A stretch of 64,000 nt of DNA from NCBI RefSeq assembly GCF_003323715.1, contig NZ_QOIN01000071.1, positions 62,001-126,000 of the forward strand. Direction: 5' to 3'. This stretch comes from Streptomyces diacarni. Lineage in GTDB: Bacteria; Actinomycetota; Actinomycetes; Streptomycetales; Streptomycetaceae. This document shows, one piece after another, positions 25,971 through 36,957 of this stretch. Position 1 is the stretch's first letter; every line of letters begins with the position of its first letter. The position numbers and the translations under genes were made by a program. The notes under the pieces are model-generated. The model made no database searches. It worked only from the letters and a program-made list of their open reading frames with translations, and was not told the origin of the DNA.

Positions 25971-28049
25971 GTGCGGAAGAACATCCCTGAGGAGACAACG
26001 TCGTTCGTCGGCAGGGTGGACGAACTGGCGCGGGTGCGCGACGCGCTCGGGCGGCGGCGGCTGGTGACCCTGGTGGGCGGCGCCGGGGTCGGCAAGTCCC
26101 GGCTGGCCCTGCGGGCGGCCTCGGCACGCACCCCCGAGGCGGACGGCGGCACCTACTGGGCCGACCTGTGGCCGCTGCCCGGGGACGAACTGCTCGCCGC
26201 CACCGTCGCCGACGCGCTCGGCCTCTCGGACCACACCTCGCGGATGCCGCTGGACGCGCTGTGCGCCTGGGTGGCGGAGCGGCCCGTGCTGCTGGTCCTC
26301 GACTCGTGTGAACACCTCGTCCCCCAGTGCCGTCACCTGATCGAGCGGTTGCTGGCGGACTGCCCCCGGATGCGGGTGCTGGCCACCAGCAGGGAGACGC
26401 TGGGTGCGGCCGGCGAGACGGTCCTCACCGTGCCGCCGCTGGAGACCGCGACCGACGCGGTGACGCTGTTCGCCCAGCGCGCCGAAGCGGTCGGCGCCCC
26501 CGTACGGGACGGCGCCCAACAGCGGCTCGCGGCACGCCTGTGCGCCCGCCTGGAGGGCGTTCCGCTGGCCCTGGAGCTGGCCGCGGCCCAACTGCGCCAC
26601 CACGGCCTCGCCGAAACCACCGCCCGGGTCCGCTCCGGCCTCGACCTCCCCCACACCCCGCACACCGCCGCCGAACCCCGCACCCCGCCCCCTGGCGACG
26701 TCCCCGCGCCGGGCCGACCCGCGCGGCACGGCGCCGTGCGCACCGCCGTCGGCTGGAGCCACGAGCTGTGCCGCCCCACCGAACGCCTGCTGTGGGCCCG
26801 GCTGGCCGCCTTCCCCGGCGGCTTCGACGCGGCCTTCGCCGAGCAGGTGTGCGCCGGCGGGCCGCTGCACCCCGGGGAGCTGCGCTCCTGCCTGGCGGGG
26901 CTGGTCAACAAGTCCGTCGTCACCCGGAGCAGTGACGGCCGCTACCGGCTGCTGGACACCATCCGCGAGTACGGCCGCATGTGGCTGCGGGAGCTGGGCG
27001 AGGAGGAACACGTCACCGCCCGGCACGCCCGGGTGGTGCTGGAGCTGTCCCGGCTGGCCCGCGACGAGTGGCTCGGCCCCCGCCAGCAGAGCTGGTACGC
27101 GCGGCTGGAGAGCCTCTACCACGACGTCCGCGAGGCTCTGCGGTACCTGCTGGGCGCCGACCCGGACGCGGCCCTGGAGCTGGCCGGGAACGTGGCGTTC
27201 TTCTGGGTGTGCTGCGGCCACCTGTACGAGACCGACCACTTCCTGCAGCTCGCGCTCGCCGCCACCGGCCGCCCGGGGCACCGGCGGACACGGGGCCTGT
27301 GGTCGCTCGGGCTGGCGCACGTCCTCCAGGGCGATCACGCGACGGGACGGAAGTACGCCGCCCTCAGCAGGGAGTCGGCCCGCGCGGGCGACGACGCCGA
27401 GGGCGTACGTCAGGCCGCCTACCTGAACGGACTCGCCGCCCTGCTGACCGGACACCCCCTGGCCGCCCTCGCGGGGGCCGACGAGGCGCTGCGCGGCGCC
27501 CCGGGACGCGAAGCGTCCGGTTTCGGCACCACCCTCTGCCGCCTGGTGCGGGTCTTCGCGCTCACCGGCGCGGGACAGCTGAAGGAGGCGCGCGAGACGG
27601 CCGAGACGCTGCGCCGCGCGTGCGTGCGCACGGGGGAGTACTGGACCCGCTCCTACACCGACTACCAACTGGCACTGGTCGCCCTGTTCGAGGGCAGGGC
27701 GGACGAGGCGACGACGCACGCACGGGACATGCTGGACTCCAAGCGCCGCCTCGGCGACCGCTTCGGCATCGCGCTCGGCCTGGAGCTGCTGGCCGCCTCC
27801 TGGGCGCAACGCGGCGCCCCGCGGCACGCGGCCCTCGCCTACGGCGCCAGCGCACAGCACTGGGAGATCGTCGGCCACCACCAGCGCGGCACCCCCGAGG
27901 TCGCGCCGCTGCGGGAGCGGGGGCAGGAGGCGGCCCGCACCCGCCTGGGCCCGACGGAGTACGCCGCGCTGTTCGAGCACGCACTGCGGGCCGACCGCGA
28001 CCACGTGGTGACCTGGGCGACCACGCCGGATCCCGCACCGCACCTGTGA
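25971..28049 (+). CDS. NB-ARC-type ATPase with helical repeats, no DNA-binding domain seen
   Basis: A 692-residue STAND-class protein. Residues 1-310 hold the nucleotide-binding part: RKNIPEETTSFVGR, Walker A GGAGVGKS, Walker B VLLVLDSCEHL, the sensor ATSRETLG and EGVPLALELAAAQL. The remainder is helical and TPR-like. Such ATPases occur in LuxR- and SARP-type regulators, but neither an N-terminal SARP nor a C-terminal LuxR helix-turn-helix is visible, so it may signal through a partner. GTG 25971 is preferred over GTG 25905 because homologous-looking sequence begins there. Divergent from the STAS gene. Confidence 0.82.
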   Translation: MRKNIPEETTSFVGRVDELARVRDALGRRRLVTLVGGAGVGKSRLALRAASARTPEADGGTYWADLWPLPGDELLAATVADALGLSDHTSRMPLDALCAWVAERPVLLVLDSCEHLVPQCRHLIERLLADCPRMRVLATSRETLGAAGETVLTVPPLETATDAVTLFAQRAEAVGAPVRDGAQQRLAARLCARLEGVPLALELAAAQLRHHGLAETTARVRSGLDLPHTPHTAAEPRTPPPGDVPAPGRPARHGAVRTAVGWSHELCRPTERLLWARLAAFPGGFDAAFAEQVCAGGPLHPGELRSCLAGLVNKSVVTRSSDGRYRLLDTIREYGRMWLRELGEEEHVTARHARVVLELSRLARDEWLGPRQQSWYARLESLYHDVREALRYLLGADPDAALELAGNVAFFWVCCGHLYETDHFLQLALAATGRPGHRRTRGLWSLGLAHVLQGDHATGRKYAALSRESARAGDDAEGVRQAAYLNGLAALLTGHPLAALAGADEALRGAPGREASGFGTTLCRLVRVFALTGAGQLKEARETAETLRRACVRTGEYWTRSYTDYQLALVALFEGRADEATTHARDMLDSKRRLGDRFGIALGLELLAASWAQRGAPRHAALAYGASAQHWEIVGHHQRGTPEVAPLRERGQEAARTRLGPTEYAALFEHALRADRDHVVTWATTPDPAPHL

Positions 28050-28105
28050 CGGGCCGCACCGCCCGTCCCCCGCGTCGGAAGGCACCGGGGCGCAACCCCG
28101 GAAAA

Positions 28106-28144
28106 AAGCTCCCCCGACCGCGTTGCCGCAGGTCGGGGGAGCTT
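28106..28144 (-). terminator. Rho-independent terminator of tRNA-Ala
   Basis: Perfect 14-bp stem (28106-28119 with 28131-28144) and an 11-base loop. Read on the minus strand, the stem runs into TTTTTT, so this is a classical intrinsic terminator, uncommon in such GC-rich DNA. Confidence 0.9.
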
Positions 28145-28151
28145 GTCGACG

Positions 28152-28224
28152 TGGAGCCAAGGGGAGTCGAACCCCTGACATCTGCCATGCAAAGACAGCG
28201 CTCTACCAACTGAGCTATGGCCCC
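28152..28224 (-). tRNA. tRNA-Ala (anticodon TGC)
   Basis: A 73-nt cloverleaf. The acceptor arms GGGGCCA and TGGCTCC pair with one G-U. It has D-arm TAGCTCAGTTGGTAGAGC, anticodon loop TTTGCAT giving TGC, and T-arm AGGGGTTCGACTCCCCT. CCA is not encoded. Confidence 0.96.
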
Positions 28225-28352
28225 GTCCGCACCAGGATACGCGCTCCCGCGCACTCCTTCCGACCGGGTATCGCCCGCACCCGTCGCCGTCCGTAGGATG
28301 CACGGCAAGTTCGCGCGAGCGAAGTGACACAGGGGAGCCCAGGGGAGACCTC

Positions 28353-28904
28353 ATGGACGCAGCAGCACAAGACGCGACGGCCAAGGCGCGCGAGCTCCAG
28401 AGTCAGTGGTACGGCGAGCCGTTGGGGACTCTCTTCCGCCGGCTGATCGACGACCTCGGCCTCAACCAGGCACGCCTCGCGACGGTGCTCGGACTGTCCG
28501 CGCCTATGCTTTCGCAGCTCATGAGCGGGCAGCGCGCAAAGATCGGCAACCCGGCCGTCGTCCAGCGCGTGCAGGCCCTCCAGGAACTGGCCGCCGAGGT
28601 CGCGCGCGGCGACGTGAGCGCCGCCGATGCGACGGGGCGGATGGACGAGATCCGGCGTACGGCGGGCGGCAGCGTGCTGCACAACGCCTCACAGGCGGCC
28701 CCCTCCGGCGGCTCGCAGACCCCCGTCAAGCGCGTCGTGCGGGAGATCCAGGCCCTGCTGCGCTCGGTCTCCGACGCCGCCGACATCATCGACGCCTCGA
28801 ACGCGCTGGCCCCCTCGCATCCGGAACTGGCCGAGTTCCTGCGCGTGTACGGCGCGGGCCGCACCTCGGACGCGGTCAAGCACTACGAGGCGCACCAGAA
28901 CTGA
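28353..28904 (+). CDS. Helix-turn-helix DNA-binding protein
   Basis: A 183-residue protein with an XRE-like helix-turn-helix near residues 25-60 (LFRRLIDDLGLNQARLATVLGLSAPMLSQLMSG) and a helical C-terminal half (VKRVVREIQALLRSVSDAADIIDAS) that may dimerise. It is conserved near the tRNA-Ala/tRNA-Ile block of Streptomyces chromosomes, but I know no proven target. The ATG at 28353 follows GGGGAGACCTC. A strong hairpin ends the gene. Confidence 0.85.
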   Translation: MDAAAQDATAKARELQSQWYGEPLGTLFRRLIDDLGLNQARLATVLGLSAPMLSQLMSGQRAKIGNPAVVQRVQALQELAAEVARGDVSAADATGRMDEIRRTAGGSVLHNASQAAPSGGSQTPVKRVVREIQALLRSVSDAADIIDASNALAPSHPELAEFLRVYGAGRTSDAVKHYEAHQN

Positions 28905-28962
28905 GCGGCTCCGCGCGCCTCCCCGCCTCCCCTGGGCTCGCCTCGCGGGGCGGCCACGACGA

Positions 28963-28993
28963 AGGCCCTGACCGCTCGGGGCGGTCAGGGCCT
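28963..28993 (+). terminator. Terminator hairpin after the HTH gene
   Basis: Perfect 13-bp inverted repeat with a 5-base loop (28963-28975 and 28981-28993), 59 bp past the stop codon and before the convergent DLW-39 gene. Confidence 0.8.
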
Positions 28994-29028
28994 ACTGAAA
29001 CTCGTCTGGCGTTCGCTGTCGGCCGGGC

Positions 29029-29163
29029 TCACACACCCGAACCCGCGGGCACGGAGTCGGTCGCCTCCGTCCACAGGTCCTGCTCGGCGCGGTCCGCCTG
29101 GATCTGGCGGTACACGAGGAGACCGCCGACTGCGGCCAGTGCGACCAGGATCAGCTTCTTCAC
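29029..29163 (-). CDS. DLW-39 family peptide
   Basis: A 44-residue peptide starting VKKLILVALAAVGGLLVYRQIQADRAEQDLWTEATD. The hydrophobic start followed by the invariant-looking QDLW matches the DLW-39 family, tiny actinobacterial proteins encoded near gyrA and tRNA-Ala/Ile. It probably inserts in the membrane by its N-terminus. The GTG at 29163 has GAGG at 6 bases; a longer frame upstream has no sensible start. Function is unknown. Confidence 0.88.
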   Translation of the reverse strand: MKKLILVALAAVGGLLVYRQIQADRAEQDLWTEATDSVPAGSGV

Positions 29164-29266
29164 CGCGCTACCTCGTCCTTCATAGACATTCGACTTCCTG
29201 GCGGCCGATGATACCCAACGGTCCCGACGGACAAAGGGGTCGGCCCGGCCGGGTCCCGGCGCGCCT

Positions 29267-30520
29267 TCAGGCCGTGCGCGAACGCTTCTTCCGTTTGGTG
29301 CGGGAACGCTCCTGGAGCTGGAGCTCCCGCTCGGCGCCCGGCACGCCCTCGGCGAGCTGCCTGCCACGTTCCCGCTCCGCGTTGAACTCCGCTCCCAGCA
29401 GGATGGCCAGGTTGGTCAGCCACAGCCACACCAGGAAGACGACGATCCCGCCGAGCGCCCCGTAGGTCTTGTTGTAGGACCCGAAGTTGGCCACGTAGAA
29501 GGCGAAGCCCACGGACGCGACCAGCCAGACGACCAGCGCCAGCACGGCGCCGGGCAGCACCGAGGTGAAGCCGCGCAGCTTGGCGTTGGGCGAGGCGTAG
29601 TGCAGCACGGCGATGATCAGGATGACGACCAGCACCATCACTGGCCATTTGGCCCAGTTCCACGCCGTGACCGCCGTGTCCCCGACCCCCAGCGCGTCCC
29701 CGGCCTTCTTCGCCAGCGGCCCGCTGACCACCAGGGCGACCAGGACGGCCGCCTGGAGCAGCACCGCGATCAGCGTCACCACCAGTTGGACGGGGCGCAG
29801 CGTGAAGAAGGAGCGCCCCTCCTCGACCTCGTAGATGACGTTGGAGGCGCGGATGAAGGCCCCCACGTATCCGGAGGCCGTCCACAGTGCGCCCAGGGCG
29901 CCGACGATCAGCAGGATGGTCGGGGTTCCCGAGCCGGACGCCATGGACTCGATCGGCTTCTTGAAGGTGTCCACGGCCGAGGCCGGGCCGATCGAGCTGA
30001 CCAGGTCGGTCAGCGCGCTGACGATCTTCTTCGGGCTCATCACGAGGCTGACCAGCGAGATCAGCGCGATCAGCGCGGGGAAGATCGACAGGACCGCGTA
30101 GTAGGTGAGGGCGGCGGCCGAGTCGGAGAGGTTGTCCTCCTTGAACTCGGCCAGCGTCCGCTTCAGCGTCGGTCCCAGCCCGCCGCGCCGCTGGTGGGCG
30201 GGGCCCTCGGGGCGCCGCCCCAAGGTCTTCTCCCGCCGCGCCTCCTCCCCGGGGCGGGACCCGGCCCCGGGCCCGGTCTGGGGCCCGGTCTCAGGCTCGG
30301 CCCCTGACGCGCGCCTGGGCTCGTCCACGGGCTCACGTCCGCCCTCAGGCACGCGTTCCGCGCCACCCCCAGCGGCCGGACCGGTCTCCGGCCGGCCTCT
30401 CGAGCCGTTCACCGGCCCGTTCACCGGCCCGTTCACCGGCCCGTTCACCGGCCCACCCTCCGGCCCGTTCTTCGGTGGGTTGTGCGGCTCGGGCTCCGGC
30501 TCGGGTCCGGGACTGGTCAT
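29267..30520 (-). CDS. YihY/virulence factor BrkB family membrane protein
   Basis: A 417-residue protein. About 130 N-terminal residues are Pro/Gly/Glu-rich and include four GPVN repeats; the membrane part follows with about six helices. Family features include LAEFKEDNLSDSAAALTYYAVLSIFPALIALISL, ALWTASGYVGAFIRASNVIYE and GGIVVFLVWLWLTNLAILLGAEFNAE. Despite the old ribonuclease BN name, this family is an integral membrane protein of uncertain role. The ATG at 30520 (MTSPGPEPEPE) is chosen over an upstream frame lacking support. Confidence 0.9.
   Translation of the reverse strand: MTSPGPEPEPEPHNPPKNGPEGGPVNGPVNGPVNGPVNGSRGRPETGPAAGGGAERVPEGGREPVDEPRRASGAEPETGPQTGPGAGSRPGEEARREKTLGRRPEGPAHQRRGGLGPTLKRTLAEFKEDNLSDSAAALTYYAVLSIFPALIALISLVSLVMSPKKIVSALTDLVSSIGPASAVDTFKKPIESMASGSGTPTILLIVGALGALWTASGYVGAFIRASNVIYEVEEGRSFFTLRPVQLVVTLIAVLLQAAVLVALVVSGPLAKKAGDALGVGDTAVTAWNWAKWPVMVLVVILIIAVLHYASPNAKLRGFTSVLPGAVLALVVWLVASVGFAFYVANFGSYNKTYGALGGIVVFLVWLWLTNLAILLGAEFNAERERGRQLAEGVPGAERELQLQERSRTKRKKRSRTA
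30408..30456. repeat. 12-bp tandem repeats inside the YihY gene
   Basis: Four in-frame copies of the dodecamer CGTTCACCGGCC encode the GPVN repeats in the cytoplasmic N-terminus. The copy number would be easy to change by slippage without breaking the frame. Confidence 0.8.
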
Positions 30521-30605
30521 CACAGCACTCCGCTCGCCGAGGAGACGTCGGTGCCCCGACGTCCAGGACGGGCTACCGGTACCAGGCCGGGCGGCGGGGC
30601 AAACG

Positions 30606-30869
30606 TCACCGCGCGGCGCGCTGCCCGCCCGGCGAGGAATCCGTCCAGGGCCCGCTGTGGCGGGAGACCGCGTCGGCTGCCAGGGCACCCAGGGGCCCGC
30701 CGAAGGAGCCTTCGGTGACGGACGTGGTGTCGTTGTCGGACACGCTCCCAGCCGAGGCTCCGCCCGGGTGCGCGCCCGGCACGTCGGCGACGACGGCGCC
30801 GGCCGTCCCGAGGGCGAGGGCGAGGGCGGCGGCCGCTCCCGCGGCGCTCACAACGGTCGGCATGCGCAT
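30606..30869 (-). CDS. Small putative exported protein
   Basis: An 87-residue protein with a basic start (MRMPTVV) and a hydrophobic Ala/Leu-rich segment (SAAGAAAALALALGTAGAVVA) that looks like a signal peptide, then a short Gly/Ser/Thr-rich mature part. AGGAG is 5 bases before the ATG. I do not recognise a family. It sits between the YihY gene and tRNA-Ile, and its codon pattern is typical of the genome, so it is probably real though unproven. Confidence 0.55.
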   Translation of the reverse strand: MRMPTVVSAAGAAAALALALGTAGAVVADVPGAHPGGASAGSVSDNDTTSVTEGSFGGPLGALAADAVSRHSGPWTDSSPGGQRAAR

Positions 30870-31007
30870 GGCTTCTCCTGGTCGGGCGGGACGGCTACGT
30901 GGAGGAAGGCTGACCGAAGCGGGCGCCGCATACTCCGCCGCCCGCGCCTTCCACCCGATGAGCGCACGGCAGGGGCGGCGCCCACGCGGCGGAGGAGACG
31001 CACACAC

Positions 31008-31048
31008 GCCGAAGGCCCGGCCCCCGCGGAGGGGACCGGGCCTTCGGC
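31008..31048 (-). terminator. Terminator hairpin after tRNA-Ile
   Basis: Perfect 13-bp inverted repeat GCCGAAGGCCCGG / CCGGGCCTTCGGC with a 15-base loop, beginning 8 bp beyond the 3' end of the minus-strand tRNA. Confidence 0.78.
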
Positions 31049-31056
31049 TGCGTCGG

Positions 31057-31130
31057 TGCGGCTACCAGGACTTGAACCTGGGGCCTCTTCCTTATCAGGG
31101 AAGCGCTCTAACCGTCTGAGCTATAGCCGC
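31057..31130 (-). tRNA. tRNA-Ile (anticodon GAT)
   Basis: A 74-nt cloverleaf with a fully paired acceptor (GCGGCTA and TAGCCGC), D-arm TAGCTCAGACGGTTAGAGC, anticodon loop CTGATAA giving GAT, and T-arm CCAGGTTCAAGTCCTGG. CCA is not encoded. It lies just downstream of the gyrA-DUF3566 operon on the same strand, the standard actinobacterial order. Confidence 0.97.
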
Positions 31131-31202
31131 TCGCTGCACCGAAAGATTAGCGCACTCGGGGCCGTGGTCCCAAATCGGTTTCCCGGCCGTCCCGACGAGG
31201 GA

Positions 31203-31763
31203 CTACTCGTCCTCCGCGAGGGTCAGCTCGACACCGCCGACGAACCCCGCGGAGAGGTTGTAGATGAAGGAACCGAGGGTGGCCAGGGCCGTGGCCAGCA
31301 CGACGTTGATCAGCGCGATGAGCGAGGTGAAGACCAGGACGCGGGGCAGCGAGAGGAAGGTCTCCAGATCGAAGCCGCTGCTGCCGTCGGCACTGGTGGC
31401 CTCGCTGACGGTGCCGCCGAGGGTGGAGAAGACACCCATCGCGTCCATCACCATCCACAGCACGGCCACCGCCACCACGGTGCACAGCCCCAGCGCCACG
31501 GCCAGCAGGAAGCTGACCTTCATCACCGACCACGGGTCGGCCTTGGCCACCCGCAGCCGCGCCTTGCGCGTCCGCGGCACCGTGCGGGCCCCCGTACGGG
31601 GCTTGCGCACGGTGCCGGACTGCCCGGTTGCCTTGTCCTCCTGCGGGGAGGGGTAGGCCTGGGGCGGCCGGTGCGGCTGCTGCTCGGGCTGCGTCGGGGA
31701 CGGTGGCTTGGCCTGCGGCTGAGGCTGCGGTTGCGCCTTCGGCTGAGGCTGAGCACCACTCAC
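31203..31763 (-). CDS. DUF3566 transmembrane protein
   Basis: A 186-residue protein with a Gln/Pro-rich cytoplasmic N-terminus and then the DUF3566 domain: KADPWSVMKVSFLLAVALGLCTVVAVAVLW, an external loop, and a second membrane helix before an acidic end. The Mycobacterium tuberculosis equivalent lies directly after gyrA, as here. It has been linked to cell shape only loosely. It starts 43 bp after gyrA and is probably co-transcribed with gyrBA. Confidence 0.92.
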   Translation of the reverse strand: MSGAQPQPKAQPQPQPQAKPPSPTQPEQQPHRPPQAYPSPQEDKATGQSGTVRKPRTGARTVPRTRKARLRVAKADPWSVMKVSFLLAVALGLCTVVAVAVLWMVMDAMGVFSTLGGTVSEATSADGSSGFDLETFLSLPRVLVFTSLIALINVVLATALATLGSFIYNLSAGFVGGVELTLAEDE

Positions 31764-31806
31764 GCCCTGCTCCTCGTCCTCGTGGTCCTGGTCGTCCTAG
31801 TCGGTA

Positions 31807-34422
<2,616 letters not shown>

Positions 34423-34499
34423 GTCTGAAGATCAAGTCCTTCTCTGTGTGCGGCGCGCTTCGGGCACCCCGGCGCGCGTGGGGCCGGGGTGGGCCGACG

Positions 34500-36569
34500 T
34501 CAGATGTCCAGGAAACGGACGTCCTTGGCGTTTCGCTGGATGAACGAGCGGCGGGCCTCGACGTCCTCGCCCATGAGGATGGAGAACAGGTCGTCGGCGG
34601 CGGCCGCGTCGTCCAGCGTGACCTGGCGCAGGACGCGGTGCTCGATGTCCATGGTCGTGACGCGGAGCTCGTCCGCGTTCATCTCGCCCAGACCCTTGAA
34701 GCGCTGCACCGAGTCGTCCTTGATGCGCTTGCCCTGCTCGCGGCCGAGCTGGATGAGGCTGTCGCGCTCGGGGTCGGAGTAGGCGTACTGGTACTCGTCC
34801 CGGCTCCACTTGATCTTGTAGAGCGGCGGCTGGGACAAGAACACGTGCCCGGACTCCACCAGCGGCCGCATGAAGCGGAAGAGCAGGGTCAGCAGCAGGG
34901 TGTTGATGTGCTGGCCGTCGACGTCGGCGTCCGCCATCAGAATGATCTTGTGGTAGCGGAGCTTCTCGATGTCGAAGTCCTCGTGCACGCCCGTGCCGAA
35001 CGCCGAGATCAGCGCCTGCACCTCGGCGTTCTGCAGGACCTTGTCGATCCTGGCCTTCTCCACGTTCAGGATCTTGCCGCGGATCGGCAGGATCGCCTGG
35101 TACTCCGGGTCGCGGCCCGACTTGGCCGAGCCGCCCGCCGAATCGCCCTCGACGATGAAGATCTCGCACTTGGCCGGGTCGTTGGACTGGCAGTCCGAGA
35201 GCTTGCCCGGCAGCGACGCCGTCTCCAGCAGCCCCTTGCGCCGCGTCAGGTCGCGCGCCTTGCGGGCCGCGACCCGGGCCGTGGCCGCCTGGATGCCCTT
35301 GCGGATGATGTCCGCGGCCTCGTTCGGGTTCCGGTCCAGCCAGTCCGTCAGGTACTCGTGGACGATCCGCTGGACGAAGGTCTTGGCCTCCGTGTTGCCC
35401 AGCTTCGTCTTCGTCTGGCCCTCGAACTGGGGCTCGCCCAGCTTGACGGAGATGATCGCGGTCAGACCCTCGCGGATGTCCTCACCCGTGAGGTTGTCGT
35501 CCTTCTCGCGCAGCAGCTTGCGGTCGCGCGCGTACCGGTTGATCAGGCCCGTCAGCGCGGCGCGGAAACCCTCCTCGTGGGTGCCGCCCTCGTGCGTGTG
35601 GATCGTGTTGGCGAAGGAGTAGACCCCCTCGCTGTACTGGTTGTTCCACTGCATGGCGACCTCGACCGACAGCATCCGCTCGCTGTCCTCGGCCTCGAAG
35701 TCGATCACCGTGTCGTGGACCAGCTCCCCCTTGCGGGAGTTGAGGTAGCGCACGAAGTCCGCGATGCCGCCCTCGTAGTGGTAGCGGACCGCGTTCGGGC
35801 TGCCCTCCTCGTCGACGTGGCCCTCGCGCTCGTCGGTCAGGGTGATGGTCAGGCCCTTGTTGAGGAAGGCCATCTCCTGGAAACGGCGGGCCAGCGTCTC
35901 GAACGAGTACTCGGTGGTGTCGAAGATGTCACCGTCCGCCCAGAACGTGACGACCGTGCCGGTCTCGTCCGTGGCCTCGTTCTTCGACAGCGGCGCCGTG
36001 GGCGTGCCCAGCTTGTAGTCCTGCGTCCAGCGGAACCCCTCGGTCCGCACCTCGACGGCCACCTTCGTCGACAGCGCGTTGACGACGGAGACACCCACAC
36101 CGTGCAGACCGCCGGAGACCGCGTACCCGCCGCCGCCGAACTTGCCGCCCGCGTGCAGCACCGTCATCACGACCTCGACGGCCGGCTTCCCCTCCGAGGG
36201 GACGATGCCCACCGGGATACCGCGCCCGTTGTCGGTCACCCGGACCCCGCCGTCGGCCAGCAGCACCACGTCGATGGTGTCCGCGTGGCCGGCCAGCGCC
36301 TCGTCCACGGAGTTGTCGACCACCTCCTGCACGAGGTGATGAAGACCACGCTCACCCGTCGACCCGATGTACATACCGGGGCGCTTGCGGACCGCGTCCA
36401 GGCCCTCCAGGACGGTGATCGCGCTCGCGTCGTACGCCGCCGGGTCAGCCGTGCCGACCGGCGGCGCCGCGGGGTCCGGTGCGGGGTCACCGCCGTGCTC
36501 GGGGGATACCTCCGCGGGCTGCGGCGGAGTCGTCTGCTCGTTCTCGTTGAGATCGCCGGAATCGGCCAC
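34500..36569 (-). CDS. gyrB: DNA gyrase subunit B
   Basis: ATPase subunit of gyrase, 689 residues. The GHKL ATP site shows EVVDNSVDEALAGHAD, DNGRGIPV, and GGLHGVGVSVVNALS; the Toprim domain has EGDSAGGSAKSGRD and the metal site ADADVDGQHI. The tail ends RNAKDVRFLDI, which is typical. I start at GTG 36569 (VADSGDLNENE), preceded by AAGGG; the next upstream start lacks a ribosome site. The 20-60 region is acidic and variable. Confidence 0.98.
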   Translation of the reverse strand: MADSGDLNENEQTTPPQPAEVSPEHGGDPAPDPAAPPVGTADPAAYDASAITVLEGLDAVRKRPGMYIGSTGERGLHHLVQEVVDNSVDEALAGHADTIDVVLLADGGVRVTDNGRGIPVGIVPSEGKPAVEVVMTVLHAGGKFGGGGYAVSGGLHGVGVSVVNALSTKVAVEVRTEGFRWTQDYKLGTPTAPLSKNEATDETGTVVTFWADGDIFDTTEYSFETLARRFQEMAFLNKGLTITLTDEREGHVDEEGSPNAVRYHYEGGIADFVRYLNSRKGELVHDTVIDFEAEDSERMLSVEVAMQWNNQYSEGVYSFANTIHTHEGGTHEEGFRAALTGLINRYARDRKLLREKDDNLTGEDIREGLTAIISVKLGEPQFEGQTKTKLGNTEAKTFVQRIVHEYLTDWLDRNPNEAADIIRKGIQAATARVAARKARDLTRRKGLLETASLPGKLSDCQSNDPAKCEIFIVEGDSAGGSAKSGRDPEYQAILPIRGKILNVEKARIDKVLQNAEVQALISAFGTGVHEDFDIEKLRYHKIILMADADVDGQHINTLLLTLLFRFMRPLVESGHVFLSQPPLYKIKWSRDEYQYAYSDPERDSLIQLGREQGKRIKDDSVQRFKGLGEMNADELRVTTMDIEHRVLRQVTLDDAAAADDLFSILMGEDVEARRSFIQRNAKDVRFLDI

Positions 36570-36957
36570 GAAGCGCCCTTTCTGGCACAGCACAGGCCGT
36601 CTCCAGGGCAATGCGGAGCGGCTGCGTCGTTCGACATGTTCCGCAACGGTGCGGTAGTCCCCCAGTGTACCGGTGACTCAGATGTGAGTGGGGGTTTGCC
36701 GGTGCCTGAGTTGGCATGTGCCGCCCTGAACTGGCGTCCGTCGACTCCCCATATCTGGAGAGGGGGGCGAAGAGCTTCACAGTGGCGCTGAGCGCTTCGA
36801 CCCGTCTCCGGCTGTCCCGAAGCGCGCACACACCGCGACGAGCCCGCGGAAAACCCCCACGAACCCACCCGAAACCCCCTCGGTCAGGGGTCCGAAAACC
36901 CGCAGGCGTCACCCGGACCCCACCCGCAGTCCCCGCCCGCGGTGCCACCGGCCGACC
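36570..36957. other. 388-bp gyrB leader region
   Basis: No gene with a good start was found between dciA and gyrB. It should hold the gyrB promoter on the minus strand; TACACT (plus-strand positions 36664-36669) is a possible -10 box about 95 bp before the start, without a clear -35. No strong hairpin or DnaA box is present. Confidence 0.5.

Noticed and set aside
25884..28181. 765-codon antisense frame over the NB-ARC ATPase gene
   Set aside because: The plus strand shows Walker A and B motifs in the right order, and the antisense frame would overlap tRNA-Ala.
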